Source of the DNA: an uncultured Phaeodactylibacter sp.
GTDB lineage: Bacteria > Bacteroidota > Bacteroidia > Chitinophagales > Saprospiraceae
Assembly: GCA_913057245.1 (NCBI GenBank)
Contig: CAJXNH010000005.1
Coordinates: 1-64,000 of the forward strand
DNA: 64,000 nt
Reading direction: 5' to 3'
The notes beneath the pieces were generated by a model that did not search any database, had not been told where the DNA came from, and saw only the letters and a program-made list of their open reading frames with translations. The position numbers were made by a program, and so were the translations under genes. Shown here piece by piece: positions 8,779 to 18,250 of the stretch. How positions within the stretch are numbered: position 1 is the stretch's first letter; every line of letters starts with the position of its first letter.

Positions 8779-9753
8779 ATGGATATTTCAATCGTCGTCC
8801 CGCTTTTTAATGAGGAAGAATCCCTGCCGGAGCTGGAAGCCTGGATTCGCCGGGTGATGGAAGCACATGGTTTCTCCTACGAAATTGTATTTGTGGATGA
8901 TGGCAGCCGGGATGGCTCATGGGAAGTAGTGGAACGCCTGGCTCAGGAGAACACCTGTGTCCGGGGCATCAAGTTCCGCCGGAACTACGGGAAATCTGCT
9001 GCCCTCAATCGGGGCTTTGCTGCCGTACAGGGCGATGTGGTGGTCACCATGGATGCAGACCTGCAGGACTCGCCCGAGGAACTGCCGGAGCTTTACCGAA
9101 TGATCACGGAAGAGGGGTACGACATGGTGTCAGGCTGGAAGAAAAAGCGCTACGACCCGGTGCTCACCAAAAATCTGCCCAGCAAGTTTTTCAATTGGAC
9201 AGCCCGGCGCATGACCGGCATTCACCTACATGACTTCAACTGCGGGCTAAAGGCTTACCGCAATGCCGTAGTCAAAAGCATAGAGGTGTACGGCGATATG
9301 CACCGTTACATCCCGGTCCTCGCCAAGTGGGCGGGGTTCAAGAAAATAGGGGAGAAGGTGGTGCAGCATCAGGAGCGTAAATATGGGACGACTAAGTTTG
9401 GTATTGAGCGCTTTATACGCGGGCCGCTGGACCTGCTCTCGGTTATCTTTATCTCCAAGTTCGGCAAACGGCCCATGCACTTTTTCGGTATGTGGGGCGT
9501 TTTTATCTTCGTCATCGGCTTCTTTGCCGCAGGTTATATTGGCATCAGCAAACTGTACCGCCTGAGCCAGGGGCTGCCTACAATTCTGGTGACGGACAAT
9601 CCCTATTTCTACATTTCCCTTACTTGTATGGTTATTGGCACCATGCTTTTCCTATCGGGTTTCCTCGCTGAGCTGATCTCGCGCACGGCTTCTGACCGGA
9701 ACAGCTACCTTATTGAGCGGGAAATTGGATCAGGCAAAGCAATGGCAGAGTAA
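8779..9753 (+). CDS. Family 2 glycosyltransferase, DPM1/GtrB-like
   Basis: This 324-residue protein has a GT-A domain (residues 1-225) with the nucleotide-binding start IVVPLFNEEE, the DDGSRDGS motif near residue 41 and the metal-binding DADLQD motif near residue 94. A basic ERKYGTTKF segment precedes two C-terminal membrane helices (about 232-258 and 275-300). This arrangement is that of polyprenyl-phosphate sugar synthases, which load a sugar from a nucleotide donor onto undecaprenyl phosphate. Such a product is the donor that GT-C enzymes use, which fits the two GT-C-like genes at 1938-6228. The sugar cannot be read from sequence. Confidence 0.88.
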   Translation: MDISIVVPLFNEEESLPELEAWIRRVMEAHGFSYEIVFVDDGSRDGSWEVVERLAQENTCVRGIKFRRNYGKSAALNRGFAAVQGDVVVTMDADLQDSPEELPELYRMITEEGYDMVSGWKKKRYDPVLTKNLPSKFFNWTARRMTGIHLHDFNCGLKAYRNAVVKSIEVYGDMHRYIPVLAKWAGFKKIGEKVVQHQERKYGTTKFGIERFIRGPLDLLSVIFISKFGKRPMHFFGMWGVFIFVIGFFAAGYIGISKLYRLSQGLPTILVTDNPYFYISLTCMVIGTMLFLSGFLAELISRTASDRNSYLIEREIGSGKAMAE

Positions 9754-9756
9754 TAA

Positions 9757-9794
9757 AAAGGCACGTACCAATGCCGAAGCTGATACGTGCCTTT
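9757..9794. terminator. Bidirectional terminator between convergent genes
   Basis: An 11-bp perfect stem, AAAGGCACGTA (9757-9767) with TACGTGCCTTT (9784-9794), lies between the stop codons of the glycosyltransferase (+) and the M28 peptidase (-). A-rich and T-rich flanks on the two sides allow it to act on both strands. Confidence 0.8.
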
Positions 9795-9816
9795 CGTTCC
9801 TGATGGAATCTATTGC

Positions 9817-11349
9817 TTAGCGTTCGTACAACTGCTTACCAGCTTCCTCGTACTTATCGCCTTCCACCCAGAAGGGGCGGTCTTCGTCATCCGCAATCAG
9901 GCGTGCCGTGCGTGCCAGCGCCTGACAGAACTTCTGTAGGTAATCGAAGTCGATGGAATCCGGGTTGTCAGCTGCCTGATGATAGTAAGTGCTGATTTCC
10001 TCATCAAACTCAGTGAGGCCGGGGCTAAAGCACAATGCCGGTACGCCCAACTTAGCGAAGGAGACGTTGTCAGACCGGTCGAAGAGGTTCTGCTCCGGTG
10101 CAGGATTGGGGAACACATCAAGCCCGAAAATGTTAGAAGCCGCTTCCACAAGTCCATCAGTACCGGTACGGCCAAAGCCCACGATGGAAACATAGGAGGG
10201 GTCGTTGTAGCCTGCACCATCTGTATTCAGGTTGAAAATGACTTGTTCCATGGGGATGAGCGGGTTTTCAGCGTAGTATTGACTGCCGAGCAAGCCGATT
10301 TCCTCACCGGTCACCGCCAGGAAGATAACGGAACGTTTGGGAGGCGCTTCTGCCAGTGCCTGCAGGGCACCAAGGAGTGCGGTCGTTCCCATAGCGTTGT
10401 CGCGCGCACCGTTGAAGATGCTGTCCTCCGGGGTGTAGGGCGATCCGCCATTCTTACCTGTACCAACGTGGTCGAAGTGGGCTGTAATGAGCAGGTACTC
10501 GTCTTTCAGGTCAGGATCGGTGCCTTCCAGCAATCCGATGACGTTGTTGGAGGCCACAGCCCGGCGGGAGAAGCCTTCGCTGCTCAGTTCCACCTTTGTC
10601 TTTTTACTTCCTTTCATGGCATTGAAGGTCTCTTTATTTTCCTCCTTGATCCAGCCATAAACAAAGTTGGGGTTGGATTTGGTGGTCTCCATTTTATCAG
10701 CCAGGTTAAGGCTTTCCTTGCCAAAGTAGGAAAGGAAGAACTGCCAGGGGAACTGCAGGCGGTAGAGTTCGATCAGGCCAACGGCGCCTTTCTCTTTAGC
10801 GAGTTTGCGTTTTTTGCTCATGGAGTTGAAAACGGTCAGCGGGTCTTGTCCTTCCGGTGTGCCGGGTAATACGAAAACGAGTTTGCCTTCCACATCAAGC
10901 TTATCGTAGTCATTTTCACCCGTTTCCTCGTCCACCCAGCCATAATTGGCAAAGACGGCTTTGGTCTTGGTCGGCTCAAGGTTGCCGGTCATCATCAGCA
11001 GGTTGTCGCCCTGTGTATAGGTCTCGTCCTCAATAACGATCGTGGCCGCAGAAGGAGGCGTAATGGCTTCAAAGGGCACAGGCTGGTAGTAGCCCTGAGC
11101 GCCATCCACTTGCTTTAGGCCAAAGGTGGCGTACTGGGAGGCGATGTAGGCGGCGGCAATATCATTGCCCATTTCGCCGGTACGCCGGCCCTGCAGCGCA
11201 TCGGAAGCCAAAAACCGGAGGTGGGATTCCATATCGGCCTTAGTAATATCAAATTCAGGGGCCCGGCTGTCGCTTTGCGCCTGAGCAGTTGTGAAGCAAA
11301 CAAAGGCAAGCCAACTTGCCAGGATTGTCAGTTTTTTCATTAATTCCAA
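9817..11349 (-). CDS. M28 family zinc aminopeptidase, secreted, with PA-type insert
   Basis: This 510-residue protein has a signal peptide (MKKLTILASW to AQAQ) and an M28 catalytic domain with the expected metal-ligand segments: AHFDHVG, GARDNAMG, TGEEIGLLGS with the catalytic Glu pair, NTDGAG, and a late YYHQAAD. A PA-like insertion sits between residues 110 and 260. M28 enzymes remove N-terminal residues from peptides using two zinc ions, here in the periplasm or outside the cell. It is one of three M28 genes in 12 kb. The ATG three codons downstream (MKKL) is an alternative start. Confidence 0.9.
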   Translation of the reverse strand: MELMKKLTILASWLAFVCFTTAQAQSDSRAPEFDITKADMESHLRFLASDALQGRRTGEMGNDIAAAYIASQYATFGLKQVDGAQGYYQPVPFEAITPPSAATIVIEDETYTQGDNLLMMTGNLEPTKTKAVFANYGWVDEETGENDYDKLDVEGKLVFVLPGTPEGQDPLTVFNSMSKKRKLAKEKGAVGLIELYRLQFPWQFFLSYFGKESLNLADKMETTKSNPNFVYGWIKEENKETFNAMKGSKKTKVELSSEGFSRRAVASNNVIGLLEGTDPDLKDEYLLITAHFDHVGTGKNGGSPYTPEDSIFNGARDNAMGTTALLGALQALAEAPPKRSVIFLAVTGEEIGLLGSQYYAENPLIPMEQVIFNLNTDGAGYNDPSYVSIVGFGRTGTDGLVEAASNIFGLDVFPNPAPEQNLFDRSDNVSFAKLGVPALCFSPGLTEFDEEISTYYHQAADNPDSIDFDYLQKFCQALARTARLIADDEDRPFWVEGDKYEEAGKQLYER

Positions 11350-11519
11350 TGATTTGGTGAATATGCGTTCTATCCTTTGAAGAGGACTTTTTTAGAATAG
11401 GTGCTAAAGGTAAGGATATGGGTTGGATTGCGCGGTATGGAATCTACGGAAGTAACGAATTGAAAGATTGATGACGCCATGAGCCCGCTGAGCGGACTAT
11501 TCAGTTGGTCTTCAACAGC

Positions 11520-11605
11520 TAGTACACTGTGTACTAAATTTCCAATCATTTCGAAGGAAAAAATACCCTCGTTCAAAATACTCACTAACTTAATGTACAG
11601 TGTAC
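11520..11605 (+). promoter_or_regulatory. Pair of related palindromes, candidate operators
   Basis: Site one (11520-11536) is TAGTACAC-T-GTGTACTA, an inverted repeat with eight-base arms. Site two (11595-11605) is GTACAGTGTAC, whose complement shares GTACACTGT with site one. They lie about 17 and 86 bases upstream of the -33 element of the TonB receptor promoter, a position typical of an activator. The regulator is unknown. Confidence 0.4.
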
Positions 11606-11621
11606 CAGTGTTTCCGCGTTG

Positions 11622-11652
11622 TTGATATTCCTGAAAAATCCCCGTATTTTTG
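11622..11652 (+). promoter_or_regulatory. Promoter of the TonB receptor/DUF4249 operon
   Basis: TTG at 11622-11624 and TATTTTTG at 11645-11652 are separated by 20 bases, matching the Bacteroidota TTG/TAnnTTTG promoter. The predicted start of transcription is about 35 bases before the ATG at 11692. Confidence 0.65.
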
Positions 11653-11691
11653 AAAATAGGATAGTGACTTTCCTGATCTGCAAAAGCCTTT

Positions 11692-14352
11692 ATGAAGCGA
11701 CTTCTACTTTCTTTGCTGTTTACCATGTCCTGTGTTTATGCGCTGGTTGCCCAGGGAATACTGGATCATCAGGTCTCTGCCGAGTTTTGGGAGGTGTCGT
11801 TAGAGGAGGCGCTTTACCGGCTGGGCGATGAGCATGATTTACGTTTGTCTTTTTCCAATGATATCCTCCCTCCGAAGGTTATTACGGCAAAGTTTGAGCA
11901 ACGATCGGTAGGTAGTGCATTAGAGCAGCTACTGCAGGATACCCCTCTTCGGATCAAAGCGCTTGGGGGGCAGATCGTGATCTTCTTACCGGTTGATCTT
12001 GAATTTACAATCAATGGTGTTCTGGTTGATGCAGGTACGGGGGAGCGTCTGATCGGTGCCAATATTCTCGATAGAAAAAGCGGGAAAGGCACCGTCACGA
12101 ATGAATATGGCTATTTCAGTATTACGCTTCCGGCGGGTCCGGTAGCGTTGGATTTCTCGTATGTTGGCTATGGTACGCTTTCCGCAGATTTTTATTTAAT
12201 GGAGGATCAGCGCCTTGATCAGCAGCTTCGGTCTGACCTTCAATTGCAACCCGTGGAAGTGGTAGGGCATAAGCCCAGGCTTGACCCAAAATTAATTCAG
12301 CCTGGTGGTGCGACACAGCTAAACATGGAGCAGCTGGAGCAGCTGCCGGCGCTGGCCGGGGAGTCTGACCTGGTCAGGGCATTGCAGTTATTGCCCGGCG
12401 TGCAATCGGGTACAGATGGGTTGGATGGACTGCATGTCCGTGGCGGGGGGAATGGTCAGAATCTGATCATGATTGACGGGGTCCCGGTGTACAATATCGC
12501 TCACGCCGCTGGGCTATTTTCAGTGTTTAATACAAGTGCCGTCAAAAGCGCCCAGCTCTATAAAAGTGGATTCCCTGCCCGTTTTGGTGGACGCTTATCC
12601 TCCGTGCTGGACATTCGTACCCGTGATGGGAATAATCAGCACTATGAAGCTGAGGCCAGCCTCGGGCTTTTGTCAGGACGGATGACGCTGGAAGGGCCTA
12701 TTCAGAAAGGCAAAAGTAGTTTTATCGTTTCCGGGCGGCGTAGCCTGATCGGTTGGTACTTGCAGCCGCTTGCCGAGCGCATGCGTTCAGAGGAAGACCG
12801 GCAGAGCCTGGTTGACTATGATTTTTATGACATTAATGCCAAACTGAACTTTACCCTTTCAGAGCGGGACGATCTTTACTTCAGTTTTTATACCGGGAAA
12901 GACGCTTACCGAAACCGTAGCATGGTGCTGGACACCCTGTTTGCCCAGGATACAAGCGTCTCAGAGCCAGCTCCTTTTCTTTCTTCCAGAAGTGCGCTGG
13001 AGGAGATGACCTGGGGGAATACCGTAACTTCCATGCGTTGGACCCATCTGTTTGGTGATCAGCTATTCGCAAGCCTCACTGCGTCTTATAGTGGGCTTGA
13101 TGTGGGCATAACTTACGAAAGGGGCGACTCTCTGATGAATGTAAGGTCCGGGAGCGTAACCGACCGGTACATTAGCATCGGGCGTTATTTCTCGCAAATT
13201 GATGATTTTGGTGCGCGCCTGGATTTTGATTACCGGCCCTCTCCGGTGCAATCTCTTCGATTTGGTTTTTTTGCCACCCGGCATATGTTCGAACCGGGTC
13301 TGTTATCGCTCGAACTGGTTGAAAAATCCGATACGCTCCGGCAGCCGCAGATGCAAGCCAGAGCTATATCTGCCAGTGAATTTGGGGGCTATCTGGAGGA
13401 TATCTGGCAAGTTAGTCCGGAGTTTAAAGTCAATGCCGGGCTTCACCTGGCCGCATTTCAGGTGGATGGCCGTACCTACTCCTCTTTGCAGCCCCGGTTG
13501 ATTGCCAACTGGAGCATAAACAGCCGTCTTTTGCTAAATGGTTACCTGAGCAAGATGACCCAGTTTGTCCACCTGCTTTCCAACTCCACACTTGGTTTGC
13601 CTAATGATCTGTGGGTGCCTAGTACCGCTGATGTTAAGCCAGAGCAGAGCTGGCAGTTTGGCTTGTCTTCGACCTGGCAGTTTCGGGAAGGCTGGCAGCT
13701 TACCGGTGATTTGTATACCAAGCGAATGAACCAGTTGCTGACATACTCGGAAGGGGCATTGTTCTTCAATAACTGGGAAAGCAATCTTACCTCAGGGACT
13801 GGGGCTGCACATGGCATAGAGTTATTGTTGGAAAAACGGCAGGGAAAGACGACCGGATGGGCTTCCTACGGTTTGGCCTGGGCCGACCGGCGCTTCCCAC
13901 TCGTCAATAACGGACGGCGCTACCCCTACAGGTATGACCGCAGGCACAGCCTGACACTGGCTTTCGTGCATACTTTCAACGAATGGCTGGAATTCTCAGG
14001 ATCATGGGCAATGAACTCTGGTTTTGCTTTTAGCTTGCCGCAGGGGCGATATCAGGTTTTCCTGCCTGGAGTTGGTAGCATTAATGTCGTTGACTATGGA
14101 GAAAAAAACAGTTTTCGGATGCCTGTGTACCACCGATTGGATTTGGGGGTGAATCTTTACATCGAAACGGAAAGCGTTCAGCACACTTTGAACCTGGGCG
14201 TTTACAACTTGTATAACCGCCGTAATCCATTGTACTACAATCTGGAAACCCGCTATGTGACAGAGGGCAGCGAAATAAAAGAAGACCGTCGATTTAGCCC
14301 CGTATGGTTGCTGCCATTAATCCCCGCATTAAACTATTCTTTGAAATTATAA
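11692..14352 (+). CDS. TonB-dependent receptor with STN domain
   Basis: This 886-residue outer membrane protein has a signal peptide (residues 1-20), an STN domain (about 25-100), a carboxypeptidase-regulatory-like beta domain (about 105-190; GEFLIGAN-like GERLIGANI, then TNEYGYFSI), a plug (about 200-310; LPGVQSG, HVRGGGNGQNLIMIDGVPVYN), and a 22-strand barrel to the C-terminus. STN domains normally signal to an anti-sigma factor in the periplasm, but no sigma/anti-sigma pair is adjacent. The next gene is a DUF4249 lipoprotein, the usual partner of this receptor subfamily in Bacteroidota. The transported substrate is not evident. Confidence 0.9.
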   Translation: MKRLLLSLLFTMSCVYALVAQGILDHQVSAEFWEVSLEEALYRLGDEHDLRLSFSNDILPPKVITAKFEQRSVGSALEQLLQDTPLRIKALGGQIVIFLPVDLEFTINGVLVDAGTGERLIGANILDRKSGKGTVTNEYGYFSITLPAGPVALDFSYVGYGTLSADFYLMEDQRLDQQLRSDLQLQPVEVVGHKPRLDPKLIQPGGATQLNMEQLEQLPALAGESDLVRALQLLPGVQSGTDGLDGLHVRGGGNGQNLIMIDGVPVYNIAHAAGLFSVFNTSAVKSAQLYKSGFPARFGGRLSSVLDIRTRDGNNQHYEAEASLGLLSGRMTLEGPIQKGKSSFIVSGRRSLIGWYLQPLAERMRSEEDRQSLVDYDFYDINAKLNFTLSERDDLYFSFYTGKDAYRNRSMVLDTLFAQDTSVSEPAPFLSSRSALEEMTWGNTVTSMRWTHLFGDQLFASLTASYSGLDVGITYERGDSLMNVRSGSVTDRYISIGRYFSQIDDFGARLDFDYRPSPVQSLRFGFFATRHMFEPGLLSLELVEKSDTLRQPQMQARAISASEFGGYLEDIWQVSPEFKVNAGLHLAAFQVDGRTYSSLQPRLIANWSINSRLLLNGYLSKMTQFVHLLSNSTLGLPNDLWVPSTADVKPEQSWQFGLSSTWQFREGWQLTGDLYTKRMNQLLTYSEGALFFNNWESNLTSGTGAAHGIELLLEKRQGKTTGWASYGLAWADRRFPLVNNGRRYPYRYDRRHSLTLAFVHTFNEWLEFSGSWAMNSGFAFSLPQGRYQVFLPGVGSINVVDYGEKNSFRMPVYHRLDLGVNLYIETESVQHTLNLGVYNLYNRRNPLYYNLETRYVTEGSEIKEDRRFSPVWLLPLIPALNYSLKL

Positions 14353-14511
14353 TTGTATATTCGCTGACATCTCCTTATATTTTAGGGTGAATTGTTGCTA
14401 AAGGCCGGGTCATTACCGAATCCCTATTTTTACCAGAATAATATTTTGACAAACCGCTTTGGGTTTGATGTTTGTTTTAAAGCGTTTTGGTGCAGAGAAA
14501 ACGGATAGCTT

Positions 14512-15459
14512 ATGTCGCGTATAATTTTACTACCGATTTTTTTGGGCTTGTTGAGCTTTACGCTTAGCTGTGATAAAGTCTTTGATGTTAACTCGGTGGT
14601 AGATGCGCGCTCTTCCGAGCTGGTGGTGGTAAGCAGTTTTACGCTGGACCGTACGCTACAGGTCTACGTATCTGCCTCAGGGAGCGTCCTGGATGATGCC
14701 CCAATCGCTTACATCGATAATGCTATTGTAGAGCTCTACCGCAATGAAGAATTTCTGACTCAACTGAGTTTTTCTGAAGATAAGGATAAAGTCTCCAACC
14801 TGCCATTCTATTCTGCCGGTGATTTTCAGCCTCAGGTCGGCATTAAGTACACCATCAAAGTGGATGCCCCTGGCTTTGAGACGGTCACTGCTCACAGTCA
14901 AATCCCCACACCTATCAAAATGGTTTCTTCCGAGATTTCAGATTTGCAGTTTTCTGAGGCGGCAGGAGAGAAGGAGACTCAGGTTCGTTACCGCGTTGAT
15001 ATTGCCTTTGAAGACCCCGGGCAGATTGATAACTACTACCACGTCCACCTGCTGCAGCAATTCAGAGAATTTGCCATTATTGAGAATGATACGCTGTACT
15101 TCAGGGAAGAAATGAGGCCTGTGGTCTTTTCCAATCAACTGAATACCAACTTTCAAGTGGCACATGTTGGCGGTGGGTTACTGATGGAGGATGAAAGCCA
15201 GGATGGGCAAACCATTCGGCTGACTTTACCTGTGGAGTTTACTTATTTGCCTGACCGCGATGAGTTAGGAAAGCTGTTTATCGAGCTGCGGGCCGTTTCC
15301 AAAGAGTACTACCAATACTTCTCAACCATCAGCAGGCAGAATGGCGTGTCGGATTCCCCTTATGCTGATCCTGTAATCGTTTACGATAATATTAACGGGG
15401 GGCAGGGGGTTTTCGCCGGGTTTAGCACTTCCAGTGACTCTCTTGTTGTCGGGTATTAA
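14512..15459 (+). CDS. DUF4249 surface lipoprotein, partner of TonB receptor
   Basis: The 315-residue product has a lipoprotein signal peptide with lipobox LTLSC (Cys20), then a beta-rich domain typical of DUF4249 (AIVELYRNEEF, VGIKYTIKV, FSTISRQN near the end). DUF4249 proteins follow STN-type TonB receptors and, by analogy with SusD, are thought to act as their surface or periplasmic accessory. The gene follows the receptor by 159 bases. The substrate is unknown. Confidence 0.85.
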   Translation: MSRIILLPIFLGLLSFTLSCDKVFDVNSVVDARSSELVVVSSFTLDRTLQVYVSASGSVLDDAPIAYIDNAIVELYRNEEFLTQLSFSEDKDKVSNLPFYSAGDFQPQVGIKYTIKVDAPGFETVTAHSQIPTPIKMVSSEISDLQFSEAAGEKETQVRYRVDIAFEDPGQIDNYYHVHLLQQFREFAIIENDTLYFREEMRPVVFSNQLNTNFQVAHVGGGLLMEDESQDGQTIRLTLPVEFTYLPDRDELGKLFIELRAVSKEYYQYFSTISRQNGVSDSPYADPVIVYDNINGGQGVFAGFSTSSDSLVVGY

Positions 15460-15660
15460 CCTTTCCTGGTTCTTTATTTTGCTGTGTCGCGTCCTCAGGC
15501 TTTCCGTACTGTAGTTATTTTGTTATACCACTCAACTGAAAAAATTTCTTCTCCGCATAGGGGGGCTTCTGATATTTAGTGTCTCTATAGGTGAAATTGC
15601 AGAATACATGGCACTGAATACGGTCCATGTCTGAAAGTGAGATTACCTAAAAGAGCTAAC

Positions 15661-16341
15661 ATGAACGCCGAAGCAAAATCATCATTTATCGATCTTTTTC
15701 CCCTTTTCTCCGTCCTTTCTGCTGAGGACAAAGCGACGCTGGCAGAGATGATGGAGTACAAGGTGAAGCCAAAGTATTCCTTCATTTACATGCCAGGAGA
15801 TGCTTCAGAATACATTTATTTCCTCGCCAAAGGGACCGTGAAAATCGGAACGCATTCTACAGATGGCAAGGAGATTATTAAGTCACTGATCCATCCTACT
15901 GCCATGTTTGGAGAGTTGGGCCTGATAGGAGAGCCTTATTACAAGGATTTTGCACAGGCACTTAAGCAGGACGTTCATGTGTATCAGCTTAAAGTAGCTG
16001 ATATGAAAAAGCTGATGCAAAAGAGTTTTGACCTCTGCACGTCGGTCATGAATCTGTTTGGTGGCCGGCTGGTCCGGGCGGAGGATAAGCTGGAGTCCCT
16101 GATTTTTAAGGATGCCCGTACCCGTATTATCGAGTTCATCAAAGACGCGGTCAATAAGCGCGGCCGCCGGGTGGGCTACGAAATGCTGCTCAAGCACTCA
16201 CTGACGCACCAGGATATAGCCAATATCACCTGCACCTCCCGTCAAACGGTAACACTGGTGCTTAATGAGCTAAAAAAATCAGACCTCATCTATTTCAACC
16301 GGGGTAAAATTCTGGTAAGAGATATGGCAAGGCTGGTTTAA
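15661..16341 (+). CDS. Crp/Fnr-family transcription regulator
   Basis: This 226-residue protein has an N-terminal cyclic-nucleotide-binding-like beta barrel (residues 15-130; YIYFLAKGTVKIG, MFGELGLIGE) and a C-terminal winged helix (residues 150-226; HQDIANITCTSRQTV as recognition helix). No cysteine cluster for an iron-sulfur centre is present in the N-terminal region, so it is Crp-like rather than Fnr-like. The effector and targets are unknown. I chose the ATG at 15661 over an upstream GTG because an AAGAG sequence sits just before it. A strong terminator follows, so it is probably a single-gene unit. Confidence 0.9.
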   Translation: MNAEAKSSFIDLFPLFSVLSAEDKATLAEMMEYKVKPKYSFIYMPGDASEYIYFLAKGTVKIGTHSTDGKEIIKSLIHPTAMFGELGLIGEPYYKDFAQALKQDVHVYQLKVADMKKLMQKSFDLCTSVMNLFGGRLVRAEDKLESLIFKDARTRIIEFIKDAVNKRGRRVGYEMLLKHSLTHQDIANITCTSRQTVTLVLNELKKSDLIYFNRGKILVRDMARLV

Positions 16342-16400
16342 GTGAATAAAGTCAATCACGAGAATTGGATTAAAAAGGTATAAGAATCGGATTTAAAGAG

Positions 16401-16436
16401 AGCCCCGGTAAGCGTACATCGCTCCGGGGCTTTTTT
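16401..16436 (+). terminator. Rho-independent terminator after the Crp-like gene
   Basis: AGCCCCGG (16401-16408) pairs with CCGGGGCT (16424-16431), with an additional inner AGCG/CGCT stem, and runs into six T residues. This is a strong intrinsic terminator on the plus strand. Confidence 0.9.
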
Positions 16437-16467
16437 CGTTAGCACCTCTATTGAAGGGCACTTTACC

Positions 16468-17556
16468 CTACCTGACGATAATCCGCTGCGTTCCGAATCG
16501 CCCTTGGGTATTGATGAGAAGTAGGGTATATACACCTTTTGGCAGAGCCGTCGTGGCTATGGTGTGGCTTTGTCCGTTTACACGAGCCATGTGTATCAGT
16601 TTTCCTTGCGTATCGAATAGCTTTAACTCATATTCATTATTCGGGAAATTCAGCTCTAGATAATCCCGTGCCGGGTTGGGAAATGCCTGGAACCGAACGG
16701 AGGGCTCTGCTTCTTGGGAAGTTGATGTCAACAGCAGGTCCCCTATATTTATACCACGCGCGTCCAGTACAGGGCGAGACCGGATGTCGTCGCCATTATG
16801 CAACGTCGCAACTGCAATGAGCCTCAGGTGTTTGGGGTCCCAGTCATTAGAAAGATCAAAACTGCCAACCCACGAGTAGGTTTCCCCCGTTTCAGGTGGA
16901 TCAGGCAACCCTGCATTGCTTCCCCATGTATCATCAACAATATCCCGCACTACGTTCATAAAGGGGTACATCTGTATGGAACCTCCCTGCCCAAACAAAG
17001 GGTGCCCTGTTACTTCATTGTAGTAGTTGGATTGCTGATAGCCCGGGGCTGTACTCCGGATGGAATCCTCAACTATTATAACACTTAGCCTGAGTGCTCC
17101 CGGTCCGGGCAGTTCCTGCAGTAGCTCAAGAGACACTTCAAAGCTCAGGCTGCCGGTTACCGCCTGGGGGGCAAAATGTATGTCAAGGTCCAGGTAATCA
17201 GGCTCCTCTAGTTGTGCTTCGACCAGGCTTTCCCATTGACCGGTACTGGCGTAAACTGGGCCAGCCGGGCCCGGGGGTGTCCGATTGATTACGCCAAGTG
17301 GAGTACCAAATATGAGGAACTCCTCCTTCCAGGCAGTGCTGTGCGGGTTAGCCATCGGGTCTACGGAAGAATGATGGTACGCTAAAATCACCCGATCCGG
17401 ATGATCTGCGGCTATTTGCGAGGCAATGAGGTGTGCATTAGGGCACTCTCCACACCAGGAAGAGGTGTAATGCTCCAATAACACCCGGCGCTGAGCAGTA
17501 ACCTCAAGGGTACTGCTCAGGACAAAAAGTAATAGCAGGATATTTTTATTTAGCAT
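16468..17556 (-). CDS. Secreted thioredoxin-like (Omp28-type) protein with T9SS C-terminal domain
   Basis: The 362-residue protein begins with a signal peptide (MLNKNILLLL to VTAQ) and a thioredoxin-like fold with a CGEC pair (C35, C38) in LLEHYTSSWCGECPNAH, the layout of Omp28-related Bacteroidota proteins. A beta-rich middle region is followed by a type A T9SS domain (AFPNPARDYLEL, then GVYTLLL). It is probably exported through T9SS and may act on disulfides outside the cell, which is inferred from the CxxC. I chose the ATG at 17556, which overlaps the end of the upstream DUF547 gene by 11 bases, so the two are probably translationally coupled. Confidence 0.85.
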   Translation of the reverse strand: MLNKNILLLLFVLSSTLEVTAQRRVLLEHYTSSWCGECPNAHLIASQIAADHPDRVILAYHHSSVDPMANPHSTAWKEEFLIFGTPLGVINRTPPGPAGPVYASTGQWESLVEAQLEEPDYLDLDIHFAPQAVTGSLSFEVSLELLQELPGPGALRLSVIIVEDSIRSTAPGYQQSNYYNEVTGHPLFGQGGSIQMYPFMNVVRDIVDDTWGSNAGLPDPPETGETYSWVGSFDLSNDWDPKHLRLIAVATLHNGDDIRSRPVLDARGINIGDLLLTSTSQEAEPSVRFQAFPNPARDYLELNFPNNEYELKLFDTQGKLIHMARVNGQSHTIATTALPKGVYTLLLINTQGRFGTQRIIVR

Positions 17557-18250
17557 TAAGCGCCCAGTTGTATTCCCGGAAACGCACCTTGGCACCGTCC
17601 GTCACAGCTGTTGTAGTGTAACGGTCCACGAAAGCTTTGACATCGTCAAAATCTTCACCGTACCAGTTGAAAATCTGGGACAGTTCCAGTGATTTGGCGC
17701 TGATTGTATTATAGGCTTCGTTGTTGATGAAGGCTTGCGTTTGCTGCTCCAGGTATTGCTCAAGCTTGTCTGCTGTCCAGGCGTGGTTGAGCAGGGGAGG
17801 GCAGGACTGCGCTGCACAATTGACCGCAAAGTGGATACGAGGCTCGTTATAGCTGGGGCGGATGATATCGTGTTCAATTTGGTTAAGCGAATAGGTTTGC
17901 CGGCCCAGTTTTATCCATTTAACGTCCCAGGGGTTGCCATCGTGAAGGTCCCGGATACTCTTGACCGGATAATTATCCACGATGAGCTTGACCGTGAAGG
18001 CATTATAAACATTAATCCAGTAGGCGAGCTTCTCATCCCGGCTCCAGCTGTCCATAGGTGGGTGATTAGCCAGTTCTTCCAGATAGGCGTTCAGGTCTTT
18101 ATCATTTTTTGCCAGCTTTTTGTAGTTGACCGCGCCGTCCTCGGAAACATACTGCTGAAGCACCGCTTCCCAAAGGCTGTGATCGGGTGTGGAGGCTTCA
18201 GGCGTAGATAGGGTGGTCATAACGGCCAGTAAAAAAGAAACGTAGATCAT
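17546..18250 (-). CDS. DUF547 secreted protein
   Basis: This 234-residue protein has an N-terminal signal-like segment (IYVSFLLAVMTTLST) and the DUF547 core: EKLAYWINVYNAFTVKL, a PRIHFAVNCAAQSCPPL segment with conserved Cys/His residues, and LSQIFNWYGEDF. DUF547 shares features with transglutaminase-like Cys/His proteins, but its chemistry is not established. It is the first gene of a two-gene unit with the thioredoxin-like T9SS protein, and the overlap suggests the two act in the same process. Confidence 0.85.
   Translation of the reverse strand: MIYVSFLLAVMTTLSTPEASTPDHSLWEAVLQQYVSEDGAVNYKKLAKNDKDLNAYLEELANHPPMDSWSRDEKLAYWINVYNAFTVKLIVDNYPVKSIRDLHDGNPWDVKWIKLGRQTYSLNQIEHDIIRPSYNEPRIHFAVNCAAQSCPPLLNHAWTADKLEQYLEQQTQAFINNEAYNTISAKSLELSQIFNWYGEDFDDVKAFVDRYTTTAVTDGAKVRFREYNWALNAK

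Larger units (their letters stand above)
11350..11691. other. 342-base intergenic region with promoter and palindromes
   Basis: No convincing gene lies here. It is the divergent promoter region between the M28 peptidase and the TonB receptor genes, and holds the two related palindromes and the TTG-N20-TATTTTTG promoter listed separately. Confidence 0.6.

Noticed and set aside
11370-11726. 118-codon minus-strand frame in the M28/TonB gap
   Set aside because: No family resemblance or signal, and it covers the TonB receptor promoter and the start of that gene.
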